A program made the translations under genes and the position numbers. A stretch of 48,952 bases of DNA, taken from NCBI GenBank assembly GCA_964576115.1, contig CAZNUA010000005.1, forward strand, positions 1 through 48,952. Direction: 5' to 3'. Shown here in pieces: positions 41,523 to 48,952 of the stretch (the stretch's first letter is position 1; every line of letters begins with the position of its first letter). Below the pieces are notes generated by a model. The model ran no database searches and was not told the DNA's origin. It saw nothing but the letters and a program-made list of their open reading frames with translations. The stretch comes from CAYSYY01 sp964576115 [NCBI: uncultured Gemmatimonadota bacterium]. Its GTDB lineage: Bacteria; Blakebacterota; Blakebacteria; Blakebacterales.

Positions 41523-44330
41523 TCAGAAACGGATGCGGATACCCGCGTCGATCAGACGGGGCGGGCCCAGGTAGTGGGAACGGTCGTAATAATCGCTGTG
41601 ACCGGTGGTCCCGGGACCGGGATCGTCGGGCCGGCCGGTGTTCCGGTAGACGATGAGTACCCGGCGCCGACCGAGCAGATTCCGGACGGTACAGAAAAGA
41701 CCGGCGTTGACTCCGAAGAAACTGATATCCCGGCCCAGGCGCAGGTCCGCCTGCCAGAATGACGGCAGACGGGCACTGTAGGTTTCGACCGGACCGGCCT
41801 GCGACAGGGGGGTATAGGGGTGGCCCGATTCGGCGTGAACGATCAGGGCTGCGGACCAGAGTTCGAGGGGACGGATGAGCCAGAGACGGGGCCCGTACCC
41901 TTTCGGCGTGCGCAGCAGGGCCGTGAGGGTGAGCTGGTGGGGGATGTCCCAGCCGGCGGGCAGGAGCGAGGCGGGCAGGTCGGCGGCCTGGTGCTGCTCC
42001 CGGAAGCCCTCATAGGGATCATCCCGGGTGATCGTGCTATGAGAATAGGTGTATCGGAGCGTGCCGCTCCAGATTCCTCTGAAACGGCGGCGCAGGCTCA
42101 CGGTCAGACCCCGGGCGGCGGCGTCATCGGTGTTCACGAAGATCGAGAAGGCATAGGGATTGTCGGACCCGGCCAGAAAAGCAGGAACGTATTCGGTGCC
42201 GACCAGATTACGGCTGGTACGGATCCAGAGGGTGCCCTCGATCTGTACCAGGTCACTGAAGGCGTGCCGGAAGCCGTATTCGACCGTGGTGGTACGCTCC
42301 AGGTCGAGCAGGGGATTGCCGAGCAGCGGCTCGGGATCGTCGAGGCGGCCCCGGCGGAACAGGTACTGATAGGCGGGCAGGGAGGCGTAGCGGCCGTAGG
42401 AGAAGAAAATCACCGCGCGTTCCGAGAGAGGGTGGGAAAGCCCGAAGCGGGGGGAGAGGGCGGTCAGCGAACGCTTGCGGGACGGCATCACGTCACTGTC
42501 GAAGGGATCGACCGGTTGCCAGAGTTCGGTGAGCCGGTAGCTGTAGCCGCAGGGATCGCGGAGATCGAGGAAATACGGTAGACGTCCCGGATCCCAGCGG
42601 TCGTAGCGCAGGCCGAGATCGAGGATCAGGTGCGGATACTCCAGCCGGGTGCGCAGATACGCGCCGCTCTCGACCGGATCGTATTCCCAGCGCTGGACCC
42701 GGGCTGCCGGGTGAGCCGGATCGATGATCTCGTTCCGGTTGATCTGGATCGCCCGGCGGGTGAGCCCGGCATGCAGGCGGTAGCGCGCAGCGGGCTGCCA
42801 GGTAGCATCCAGGCGCAGCGTTTTCCAGGTGTTCGATTCATCGGCCCAGAAAGGATCCGAACCGTCCAGGTACTCACGCCCGCCGAGTGAGGCATAGCCG
42901 TAGCGGCGGGCCTCCTCCTCGTACGGATTCCAGAGCCCGGGCTGCAGGGTGACCTGGGTCATGCGGTCGTCCGGCTCCCACTGTGGAGCCCCGGACATCG
43001 TGTGTCCGTAATAGGTGTCGAAAGAGGGATGGTACCCGGCGGCGTTTACCCAGCGGCGGACGGTCATGTCACGCCGGAAGGTCAGCACCGAGGCCCGGCC
43101 TGAGAAACGCAGCTGCGGCGAAGGGGCATGGGTGAATGTCAGTGCCGCCAGATCGCGGGCGCTCTGGAGCAGATTCCGCTCGTTGGGGAAGTCGATCTCG
43201 CCGGTACCCCAGATCGTCCTCTCCGAGGGTGTGTCGCGCCAGGGATCATCCCAGTCGTAGCCCACGGTCCCGATCACGGCGTTCCGCTCGACCTCCCGGG
43301 GCAGTCCCCAGAACATGGCATAGCGGCGGTCGAAGGCGTAGGGAGCCCTTGTCTGGCGGCTCCGGGAGGCGGTGGCTCGCAGGTGGGTTCCGGTCCCCAG
43401 CCGGAGAGACAGCCCGCCGAGCAGATCCCAGGCGGTGTCGAAGCCGTACCCCCACCAGCCGGTAAAGGTGTCCAGCGGGTGGAGCCGGAGACCGTTCGGG
43501 TCCATCTGCCGGTACGGGTCTCCGGTATAGGGTGTGAAGTCGTTCCAGTCCTCGGGCATACCGTAATACGTGATATCGGGATCGCGGCTCGCGGGATCCT
43601 CGGGATCCACATCCAGGTCGAAGACCTTCTCGTCTCTCTTCACCAGGTAATCGCGCCGGAAGGCGGCCGAACCGGAGAGATGGAAGCTCAGAGGCGGCAC
43701 TCCCGGCACCCGGCCGCCGAGGAAAGCCTGGCTCCGGGTCAGGTCCCGCCGGCTGTCCTGCGGACGGCCGCTGAATTCGCTCGAGACGACCTCGGCACTG
43801 CCGGTGAGCCGGCCGGCCGGGCGGCGGGCGATGAGGTTGATCAGGCCACCCCCGGAGCCGGGGGAATCGGCCGGCAGGTTTCCCGCCGCGATGATGAGAC
43901 CCTCGAGCTGGTGGGGGGCGGGCAGCACTGAGTGAATACGCAGCAGGGGATCGGTCAGCTGGATCCCGTCAAGGGTGAAGCAGAGATCCTCGAGTCGCCC
44001 GCCGCGCAGGTGGGATTGCGGGTATCCCCGCTCGGGATAGCCGGGCCTGCCCCCTTCGATGGCCCGGTTCTCGTAGTATACGGTCTGGACCTGCAGGATC
44101 TCCTCCGCGGTTCTCAGGACCGCGGCATGCAGTTCCTCGGGAGCGAGCAGGAGATGGGTGAAGGGAGAGAGCGACACGAGCGTGTCACGGGCAGCAGCTG
44201 ACCGGCCGGTCGAGTCCGCCGCCACGGTTGTCTGGCCGCTGCAGGGAGCGGTTCGTACGATACCGGTTGCCAGCAGGACGAGCAGGACGAGGGGAATGCG
44301 AGGTATTCGTCTTAGATGATCTATACCCAT
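41523..44330 (-). CDS. TonB-dependent receptor, module 1
   Basis: A 935-residue outer-membrane receptor; ATG 44330 has AGGTGAGG upstream, 8 bases after the preceding stop (GTG 44342 possible). A signal peptide (about 1-35) is followed by a plug domain (E-E-I-L-Q-V-Q, F-T-L-D-G-I-Q-L-T-D, G-G-G-L-I-N-L-I-A-R-R) and a large barrel ending I-D-A-G-I-R-I-R-F. Related to the module 2 receptor over its length, with shared segments such as W-V-N-A-A-G and R-L-G-L/F-x-x-P-L-S-E-R, but clearly diverged. No recognisable TonB box and no CarboxypepD_reg domain. Cargo unknown. Confidence 0.88.
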   Translation of the reverse strand: MGIDHLRRIPRIPLVLLVLLATGIVRTAPCSGQTTVAADSTGRSAAARDTLVSLSPFTHLLLAPEELHAAVLRTAEEILQVQTVYYENRAIEGGRPGYPERGYPQSHLRGGRLEDLCFTLDGIQLTDPLLRIHSVLPAPHQLEGLIIAAGNLPADSPGSGGGLINLIARRPAGRLTGSAEVVSSEFSGRPQDSRRDLTRSQAFLGGRVPGVPPLSFHLSGSAAFRRDYLVKRDEKVFDLDVDPEDPASRDPDITYYGMPEDWNDFTPYTGDPYRQMDPNGLRLHPLDTFTGWWGYGFDTAWDLLGGLSLRLGTGTHLRATASRSRQTRAPYAFDRRYAMFWGLPREVERNAVIGTVGYDWDDPWRDTPSERTIWGTGEIDFPNERNLLQSARDLAALTFTHAPSPQLRFSGRASVLTFRRDMTVRRWVNAAGYHPSFDTYYGHTMSGAPQWEPDDRMTQVTLQPGLWNPYEEEARRYGYASLGGREYLDGSDPFWADESNTWKTLRLDATWQPAARYRLHAGLTRRAIQINRNEIIDPAHPAARVQRWEYDPVESGAYLRTRLEYPHLILDLGLRYDRWDPGRLPYFLDLRDPCGYSYRLTELWQPVDPFDSDVMPSRKRSLTALSPRFGLSHPLSERAVIFFSYGRYASLPAYQYLFRRGRLDDPEPLLGNPLLDLERTTTVEYGFRHAFSDLVQIEGTLWIRTSRNLVGTEYVPAFLAGSDNPYAFSIFVNTDDAAARGLTVSLRRRFRGIWSGTLRYTYSHSTITRDDPYEGFREQHQAADLPASLLPAGWDIPHQLTLTALLRTPKGYGPRLWLIRPLELWSAALIVHAESGHPYTPLSQAGPVETYSARLPSFWQADLRLGRDISFFGVNAGLFCTVRNLLGRRRVLIVYRNTGRPDDPGPGTTGHSDYYDRSHYLGPPRLIDAGIRIRF

Positions 44331-44338
44331 AACCAGCC

Positions 44339-47300
44339 TCACCTGATAATGGCGAACTTGCCGACTCTCTGCCGGCCGTCGTCTGTTTTCACCACAAAGA
44401 GGTAGAGCCCGTAGGCGACCTCGCGCAGCTCGTAGGAGCGCAGGTTCCAGTCGACGATACCGATCCGGTCGGAGAGATACGAGCCCGAACCGGGCAGATC
44501 GGCGGCGCTGCCGTGGTGGTCAAGAATCGCAACCAGCTCACCACTGATGGTGTAGATCGAGATCGTGCAGTCGGCCGGGACGTTGCGGAACTGGATCTTC
44601 CGCTCGCCTGTTACCGCTTCCCAGGCGGTCCCGGCGCACCAGGGATTGGGAACGACCCGGATGGTTTCGAGGTCGGCTGCGGCGCTCGCGACGGCGGGTG
44701 CCGCGGTCGCGAAGTCATACTCGGTCCCGGCCTGGGATTGCAGGGTTTCGACGGCCCGGATGAACCAGATGTCCCCTGTGTTCCACCGGTTCTGAGCCGG
44801 GTCGGAATGGTAGAATTGCAGGCGGTAGACCCAGTCGGAACGGCTGGCGGGATCGGAGGGCTCGGGTTCCCAGTAGGTATCGTCATCGGGCGGATGGAGG
44901 GCCGCGAAGTCGGTCACCGATCCCCCGGTCGCAAAATAGGGCACGGTCGTCGCGAATATGGGATCCCGACCATCCCACTCCCCCTGGTTGTTTTCGCTCT
45001 GGCCGGCTGCAGCCAGGTCTTCGATCACGGCGTAGAGCCGGGTCTCGGTCTCGATATCCCACAACTCGAAGGGAACCGGGACGCGCCGGCGGGTGGCCAT
45101 GTCGTGAGCGACATTCGAGTCGGCGCCGGCGGGCAGAAAGCCGGTGAAGCGCAGCTCGAGATCGTTTGAGAAACCGGTCAGATTGGCCCGATTGCAGGCC
45201 GGCCCCGCGGCTTCGAAAACAGCTCCGGTCGAGGAAAGATGCTGACGGTTATCTTGACCGGGATCGGTGCTCAGTTCGATATACGCAATACCGCCGTTGC
45301 CGCCGTTCGGTTCGCGAACGGTCAGAAAGAGTCCGTCGAAGAGGAAGGGGCTGGCCGGTTCGCCTCCGTTCAGCTCCGCCACCCGGCGGTTCCGGCAGAT
45401 GAGGCCCGCTTCGCTCGTGACCGTCAGGCCACCCCACCAGGGGTAGATGCCGGCCGAATCGGTACTCGTCGCGGTCACGGTGACGGTGTAGGTCAGGCCG
45501 GTCAGGGCGCTCTCGTCGACTGTCAGGACCTCGATGGTGGGACGCCAACCCTGACCATCCTGCAACGTGAGAACCTGTCGGTCGGAGGTAGCCTCTGACC
45601 CGATCAGTTTGCCCGGTTCATAACCGCCGGGCCGTGAGCCGGGGATGACTGCGATCACGTTCGGATCCGCCGGGCTCTGGCCCAGGGGGGAGGAGAGCGA
45701 GCGCAGGACCGGTCGTTCGTACTCGATCAAACCCCGGTCATAGGCCGTGATGGCATACCAGTACTCCACGCCGTCGAGAACATTGGTGTCGCTCCACCGG
45801 TGCTGCAATCCGGTGTCATCGCCCAGCCAGGTAAATCCGAGCGGATCGGGTCCGGTGACGCCGTCGTCCCGGTCGAACTGTACCCACGGTGTCCAGCCGA
45901 CCCGGTTCCCTTGCGTATCGGTGATCGGCTCCCCCCAGGTGCGGCCCCGATCCAGCGAGCGGAAGACGCGGTAGCCCTCCAGATCCAGCTCGCCCGTTTC
46001 GGGATCGGGTGTGGTTTCCGAGTTCAGACCGTCCCAGACGAGAGTGATCTCCCCGGAGGGGGAATAGGAGAGGGGATAGGCATGCAGGCGGGGGTCGAAC
46101 TGACGGCCGTGGGGGCCGGCCTGCGGTCCGTCGGCCCGCAACGAAGCCGGAGGAGGCGGGGGTCCGGCAGGGACCAGACGGCTGTTGAAGAGGGTGCGGG
46201 CCCGGTCGGCGGTCTGCAGCAGGGCGGTTTCAGTTGCCCCGGCCACCAGCGCGATCACGTACTCCAGGCTCCCCCCCGGCGCCATGGTCAGCGGACCCGA
46301 GGCGGCGTAGTAGAAAAGGTCGCGGTCGGGGATGTTCGCAGTCTGGTGCCAGGCGGTGAAGTGGTCTTCGGTCTGCAGCAGGACCGGCTGCCCGGCGTTC
46401 TGGCTCACCTTCCAGACATCCTCGGCCGCGGTCGGATCCATCAACGAGATGTCCCCTGACAGGGCTCCGTAGAGAGCGGCTTCATCGCCCAGCACCCGGG
46501 TGCTCCAGTCGAGCAGGGCCAGCCGGGTGAGAATCCGGTCGGGGGTCTCGGGACAGTCCCCGTTCTCATCCTCTTTGAAGGATCCGGTCGGCGTCTGCAG
46601 CCACATGGTGCCGACCCAGCCGACGCTCTCTCCCCCGGGGGCGCGGCGGTGGGTACCGGCCACCGGATCGTAATCGCAGCCGACGGCATAGACGAGCTGC
46701 CGCTCGGGATCGTGGTGCAGGAAGGGCTCTGTCGGCTGCCAGTCGTTCACGGTCGGGTTGCCCGAATCCACGATCTGACCCAGATAGACGTCTGTGAAAT
46801 ACCAGGGGGAGGTGTTGGTGAATTCATACTGGAAGAAGACAATGTTGCGGTGTTCGTAGCAGAGCCCGCGAACCCTGACCTCGATCCCCAGCGGCCGGCT
46901 CTGGCCGTCCTGCTCCCGATCGGCGTAGGCGTCGGTGAAAACGGCGTAGACTTCCCGATGCGCGCGACGCTCCCACAGCTTCCAGGTGGTACCGCCGAAC
47001 CAGGGTGCTTCTCCCGCCTCCGGTGCGGGCCAGCCGCTCTGGGGCCAGGTACTGGGGAGGTCGCTGTGGGCCATGAGCGGGTAATGATAGAAGCCGGGGA
47101 CATCGGTGAAGAGCAGCCCCCGCGAACCGTCCAGGGCTTCCCAGTCGAGTTTGGTCGTGGAGTGGTTGTCGGAATTTTCATGCACGATCGGCGAGGAGTG
47201 CCAGGGGCCGGCGGGAACCGCGAAGGCGGGGGAGGACTCGAAGATGAAACCGCGGCTGACGCCTTCCGAATTCGGGTAGTACGCCCGGCCGCTGGAGTAG

Positions 47301-47596
47301 ATCCGGCCCGAGATGGTGTTGCCGAAATTGTAGGTGTAGACGACCAGGTCACTCAGGTCCAGCTGTCCCACCGCCCGGTCGGTGGTTGCGAAGAGGCGCG
47401 CCAGAGCGGCCGGGTCGGTCTGGTCGAGAGGGCGTTTGAGTTCGTGCGGGGGGGTCTGTTGCACGTCCGCCGATCGCGCAGGCTGGGCGTACGTCCGGAT
47501 CGGGCACAGGACGAGACCGGTCAGGATCAGGGAAAAGAAGAACGAACGATATGCCGGCGCGACTCTCATACGAACCGATACAGCCCCAGCCTGCAT
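44339..47596 (-). CDS. Secreted protein with C-terminal FlgD-like sorting domain, module 1
   Basis: About 1,085 residues if starting at 47596 (47569 is the alternative; the frame open to 47887 overlaps the permease gene and its extra residues look non-native). A hydrophobic signal segment ends R-T-Y-A-Q. Domain order matches the module 2 paralogue: conserved N-terminal domain (P-L-D-Q-T-D-P, Y-N-F-G-N-T, F-E-S-S-P-A-F), FN3-like modules, and the final sorting tail G-K-F-A-I-I-R. No active-site motif recognised. First gene of the four-gene operon, followed after 8 bases by the receptor gene. Function unknown; a surface binding protein or receptor partner is inference. Confidence 0.85.
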   Translation of the reverse strand: MQAGAVSVRMRVAPAYRSFFFSLILTGLVLCPIRTYAQPARSADVQQTPPHELKRPLDQTDPAALARLFATTDRAVGQLDLSDLVVYTYNFGNTISGRIYSSGRAYYPNSEGVSRGFIFESSPAFAVPAGPWHSSPIVHENSDNHSTTKLDWEALDGSRGLLFTDVPGFYHYPLMAHSDLPSTWPQSGWPAPEAGEAPWFGGTTWKLWERRAHREVYAVFTDAYADREQDGQSRPLGIEVRVRGLCYEHRNIVFFQYEFTNTSPWYFTDVYLGQIVDSGNPTVNDWQPTEPFLHHDPERQLVYAVGCDYDPVAGTHRRAPGGESVGWVGTMWLQTPTGSFKEDENGDCPETPDRILTRLALLDWSTRVLGDEAALYGALSGDISLMDPTAAEDVWKVSQNAGQPVLLQTEDHFTAWHQTANIPDRDLFYYAASGPLTMAPGGSLEYVIALVAGATETALLQTADRARTLFNSRLVPAGPPPPPASLRADGPQAGPHGRQFDPRLHAYPLSYSPSGEITLVWDGLNSETTPDPETGELDLEGYRVFRSLDRGRTWGEPITDTQGNRVGWTPWVQFDRDDGVTGPDPLGFTWLGDDTGLQHRWSDTNVLDGVEYWYAITAYDRGLIEYERPVLRSLSSPLGQSPADPNVIAVIPGSRPGGYEPGKLIGSEATSDRQVLTLQDGQGWRPTIEVLTVDESALTGLTYTVTVTATSTDSAGIYPWWGGLTVTSEAGLICRNRRVAELNGGEPASPFLFDGLFLTVREPNGGNGGIAYIELSTDPGQDNRQHLSSTGAVFEAAGPACNRANLTGFSNDLELRFTGFLPAGADSNVAHDMATRRRVPVPFELWDIETETRLYAVIEDLAAAGQSENNQGEWDGRDPIFATTVPYFATGGSVTDFAALHPPDDDTYWEPEPSDPASRSDWVYRLQFYHSDPAQNRWNTGDIWFIRAVETLQSQAGTEYDFATAAPAVASAAADLETIRVVPNPWCAGTAWEAVTGERKIQFRNVPADCTISIYTISGELVAILDHHGSAADLPGSGSYLSDRIGIVDWNLRSYELREVAYGLYLFVVKTDDGRQRVGKFAIIR
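44341..44380. repeat. 40-base identical repeat, copy 2 (3' end of module 1 secreted gene)
   Basis: Partner of 38230-38269; identity stops abruptly at the stop codon side, where the copies use TAG and TGA. Confidence 0.85.
47135..47361. repeat. N-terminal repeat shared by the paralogous secreted genes, copy 2
   Basis: Partner of 41057-41283. Similarity over the wider genes is patchy, so this block is unusually well conserved at DNA level. Confidence 0.85.
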
Positions 47597-47718
47597 GTTT
47601 CCGATGGCGGGATACTGTCCCGCGGCGCGTCGGGCTGTGAATACGACGTGAGCCGTATGAGCCGCGTTCACACTCCCGGGCCGGGCTCTGCCGGGGGCAG
47701 GAGAAGGTCGGGCGGAGA

Positions 47719-48952
47719 CTATTCCCGGCGCAGGGTCGCGGCCGGGTCGAGCCGGGCCAGACGGCGGGCGGGCAGGTAGCTGGCAGCGGCTGCGACGGCG
47801 AGCAGTACGGCGATGACCCCGAGCAGAGTCACCGGATCGAAAGGGGCCACGCCCGAAATGAGGTTCGTGAGCAGTCCCGCTCCCCACGCCGAAAGCAGAC
47901 TGCCGAGTATAAGTCCCACAGCCGCCAGCGTCACTCCCGGCCGGGCGGCGGCGCGCACCGCTTCAGTCGGGGTGGCCCCCAGGGCCACGCGCACACCCAT
48001 TTCGGGGGCGCGTTCGACGACCTCGGTGGCCACCATCCCCCACAGGCCGATCGCGGCCAGCAGGAGCGCCAGGGCGGCGATGACGAGGAGCAGGGAGGCG
48101 TTGAACCGGGGTCGGGCCAGGGAAGCCCGGACCGTTTCCGACAGGGTCGCGATCTCCGCGATCGGCAGCTCGGGATCCAGCGCAGTGACGGCCCGGCGGA
48201 TGGCGCTCATCAGAGCCGGATCGGGACCGGCGGTGCGGAGAACCCAGGCGGGCTGAAACCAGGTGTGGATGAGCTGCAGGAAGGCGTCCGAGGTCTGGGC
48301 CACCGGCAGGTAGATGGTGGGCACGGCCCAGATCGGATCGTCGAGTCCCCAGCCGGCGTTGAGTTGCTGCACATCCCCCACCACGCCGACGATCCGGCGC
48401 TCGGCTCCCGACAGGGTCAGCCGGTGCCCGAGAGCGTTGGTCACCGCCGATCCGTCGTCCAGGTACATCGCGGCAAAGGCCCGGTTGACGAGGACGACCG
48501 GTTCGTTCTCCTCGTCGTCGGCGCTCTCGAGGCGTCGGCCCGAGAGCAGGGGAATACCGAGAGTGGTGAGGTAGCCGGGGGTGATGTAGACCAGGTTGGT
48601 GATTTCCCACTCCCCTTCCGGCGTCGTGCCGGGCAGGCGGAAGGGCATGTTCAAAGCCCGCTCGTAGGGCAGGGTCAGGCCCAGGCCGGCTTCCGTGACG
48701 CCGGGTACGGTCTCCAGGCGCGGCACGCTCTCGGTGATCAGGCGGTTCAGGGCCCCACCGGAGGCGTAGCGGGCGTCATCGAGCGAAACCCGTACCGTGA
48801 CCACTCCCTCGGGATCGAAACCGGGATCGAGCGAGCCGAGATGGGCCCAGGTGCGCAGGAGCAGGCCGGAACCGAAGAGCAGGACGACGACCAGAGCGAC
48901 CTCGACCACCAGAAGGGTGCGGCGCAGACGGTGGCCCGAGCCGGCCAGCACT
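47719..48952 (-). CDS. ABC transporter permease, ADOP/MacB-FtsX type (partial)
   Basis: The gene runs off the right edge; about 411 C-terminal residues are present. The visible part starts R-R-T-L-L-V-V-E-V-A-L-V-V-V-L-L (a membrane helix), then L-D-P-G-F-D-P-E-G-V and a periplasmic MacB_PCD-like domain (about 60-270), and ends with three FtsX-type helices, E-M-G-V-R-V-A-L-G-A-T and A-R-L-D-P-A-A-T-L-R-R-E. This is the second half of the long permeases of acidobacterial-type duplicated organisation; the first half must lie outside. Such systems use ATP for export or envelope mechanotransmission. The stop is 122 bases from the module 1 start. Confidence 0.85.
   Translation of the reverse strand, partial: VLAGSGHRLRRTLLVVEVALVVVLLFGSGLLLRTWAHLGSLDPGFDPEGVVTVRVSLDDARYASGGALNRLITESVPRLETVPGVTEAGLGLTLPYERALNMPFRLPGTTPEGEWEITNLVYITPGYLTTLGIPLLSGRRLESADDEENEPVVLVNRAFAAMYLDDGSAVTNALGHRLTLSGAERRIVGVVGDVQQLNAGWGLDDPIWAVPTIYLPVAQTSDAFLQLIHTWFQPAWVLRTAGPDPALMSAIRRAVTALDPELPIAEIATLSETVRASLARPRFNASLLLVIAALALLLAAIGLWGMVATEVVERAPEMGVRVALGATPTEAVRAAARPGVTLAAVGLILGSLLSAWGAGLLTNLISGVAPFDPVTLLGVIAVLLAVAAAASYLPARRLARLDPAATLRRE

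Noticed and set aside
35447-44330. SusC/SusD polysaccharide-utilisation locus
   Set aside because: The receptors lack the CarboxypepD_reg domain, there is no SusD-like TPR lipoprotein, and no glycoside hydrolases are nearby.
47597-47887. N-terminal extension of the module 1 secreted protein
   Set aside because: It would overlap the permease gene by 169 bases and is Arg/Pro/Gly-rich ahead of a good internal signal peptide.
1-48952. CRISPR array, tRNA/rRNA, IS element or prophage
   Set aside because: No regularly spaced repeats, no cloverleaf-like segments, no transposase or phage structural genes among the convincing reading frames.

Overview
The window is GC-rich, densely coded bacterial chromosome. 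No stretch over about 280 bases lacks a gene. I see no rRNA, tRNA, CRISPR array, insertion sequence or phage gene. The gene content suggests a Gram-negative bacterium with a complex outer membrane, probably from the FCB side of the tree (an Eisenbacteria-, Krumholzibacteriota-, Latescibacterota- or Gemmatimonadota-like lineage). The evidence is two large TonB-dependent receptors, secreted proteins with C-terminal FlgD-like/type IX-type sorting domains, several lipoproteins, a class II (B12-dependent) ribonucleotide reductase and a UPF0182 membrane protein. The lineage call is inference; the domains are visible.

Layout. 172-3410 (+): mannose-1-phosphate guanylyltransferase coupled to a secreted S9 peptidase. 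3427-11574 (-): a secreted M14 carboxypeptidase, a UPF0182 membrane protein, and a three-gene envelope cluster (coiled-coil secreted protein, predicted beta-barrel, lipoprotein) with its own predicted promoter. 11853-15493 (-): an M6-like metalloprotease with a C-terminal sorting domain, overlapping an FN3-TPR lipoprotein gene. 15615-17822 (+): a sugar-phosphoglycerate phosphatase and a GT81-like glucosyl-3-phosphoglycerate synthase, a likely compatible-solute pathway. 17992-20065: an IscR-like Rrf2 regulator, a stand-alone receiver domain, and convergently a sensor-kinase-like ATPase lacking the phospho-accepting His. 20312-23179 (+): nrdJ, preceded by tandem NrdR boxes and a leader able to form a long helix next to the Shine-Dalgarno sequence. 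23244-26240: a YihY/BrkB membrane protein, a small lipoprotein, a DtxR/MntR-type regulator with a palindrome at its 5' end, and a winged-helix protein with an acidic tail.

26378-34166 (+): a ten-gene Mrp/Mbh-type cation/proton antiporter operon in the order E-F-G-(MbhD/E)-B-C-D-D-X-D. Almost every junction overlaps. It has three antiporter-type subunits, no full-length MrpA and no hydrogenase subunits. A beta-propeller lipoprotein (34186-35388) follows after 19 bases. 35447-47596 (-): the most unusual part, a tight four-gene operon made of two tandem copies of a module: a secreted ~1,100-residue protein of unrecognised function with a C-terminal sorting domain, then a TonB-dependent receptor without the usual N-terminal carboxypeptidase-like domain. 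At the right edge is the C-terminal half of a MacB/FtsX-type ADOP permease.

The glucosylglycerate genes, the Mrp system and recurrent acidic tails are compatible with a saline or otherwise stressful habitat. Start sites were moved inward from the longest reading frame where a Shine-Dalgarno sequence or signal peptide argued for it; these choices are stated per gene.
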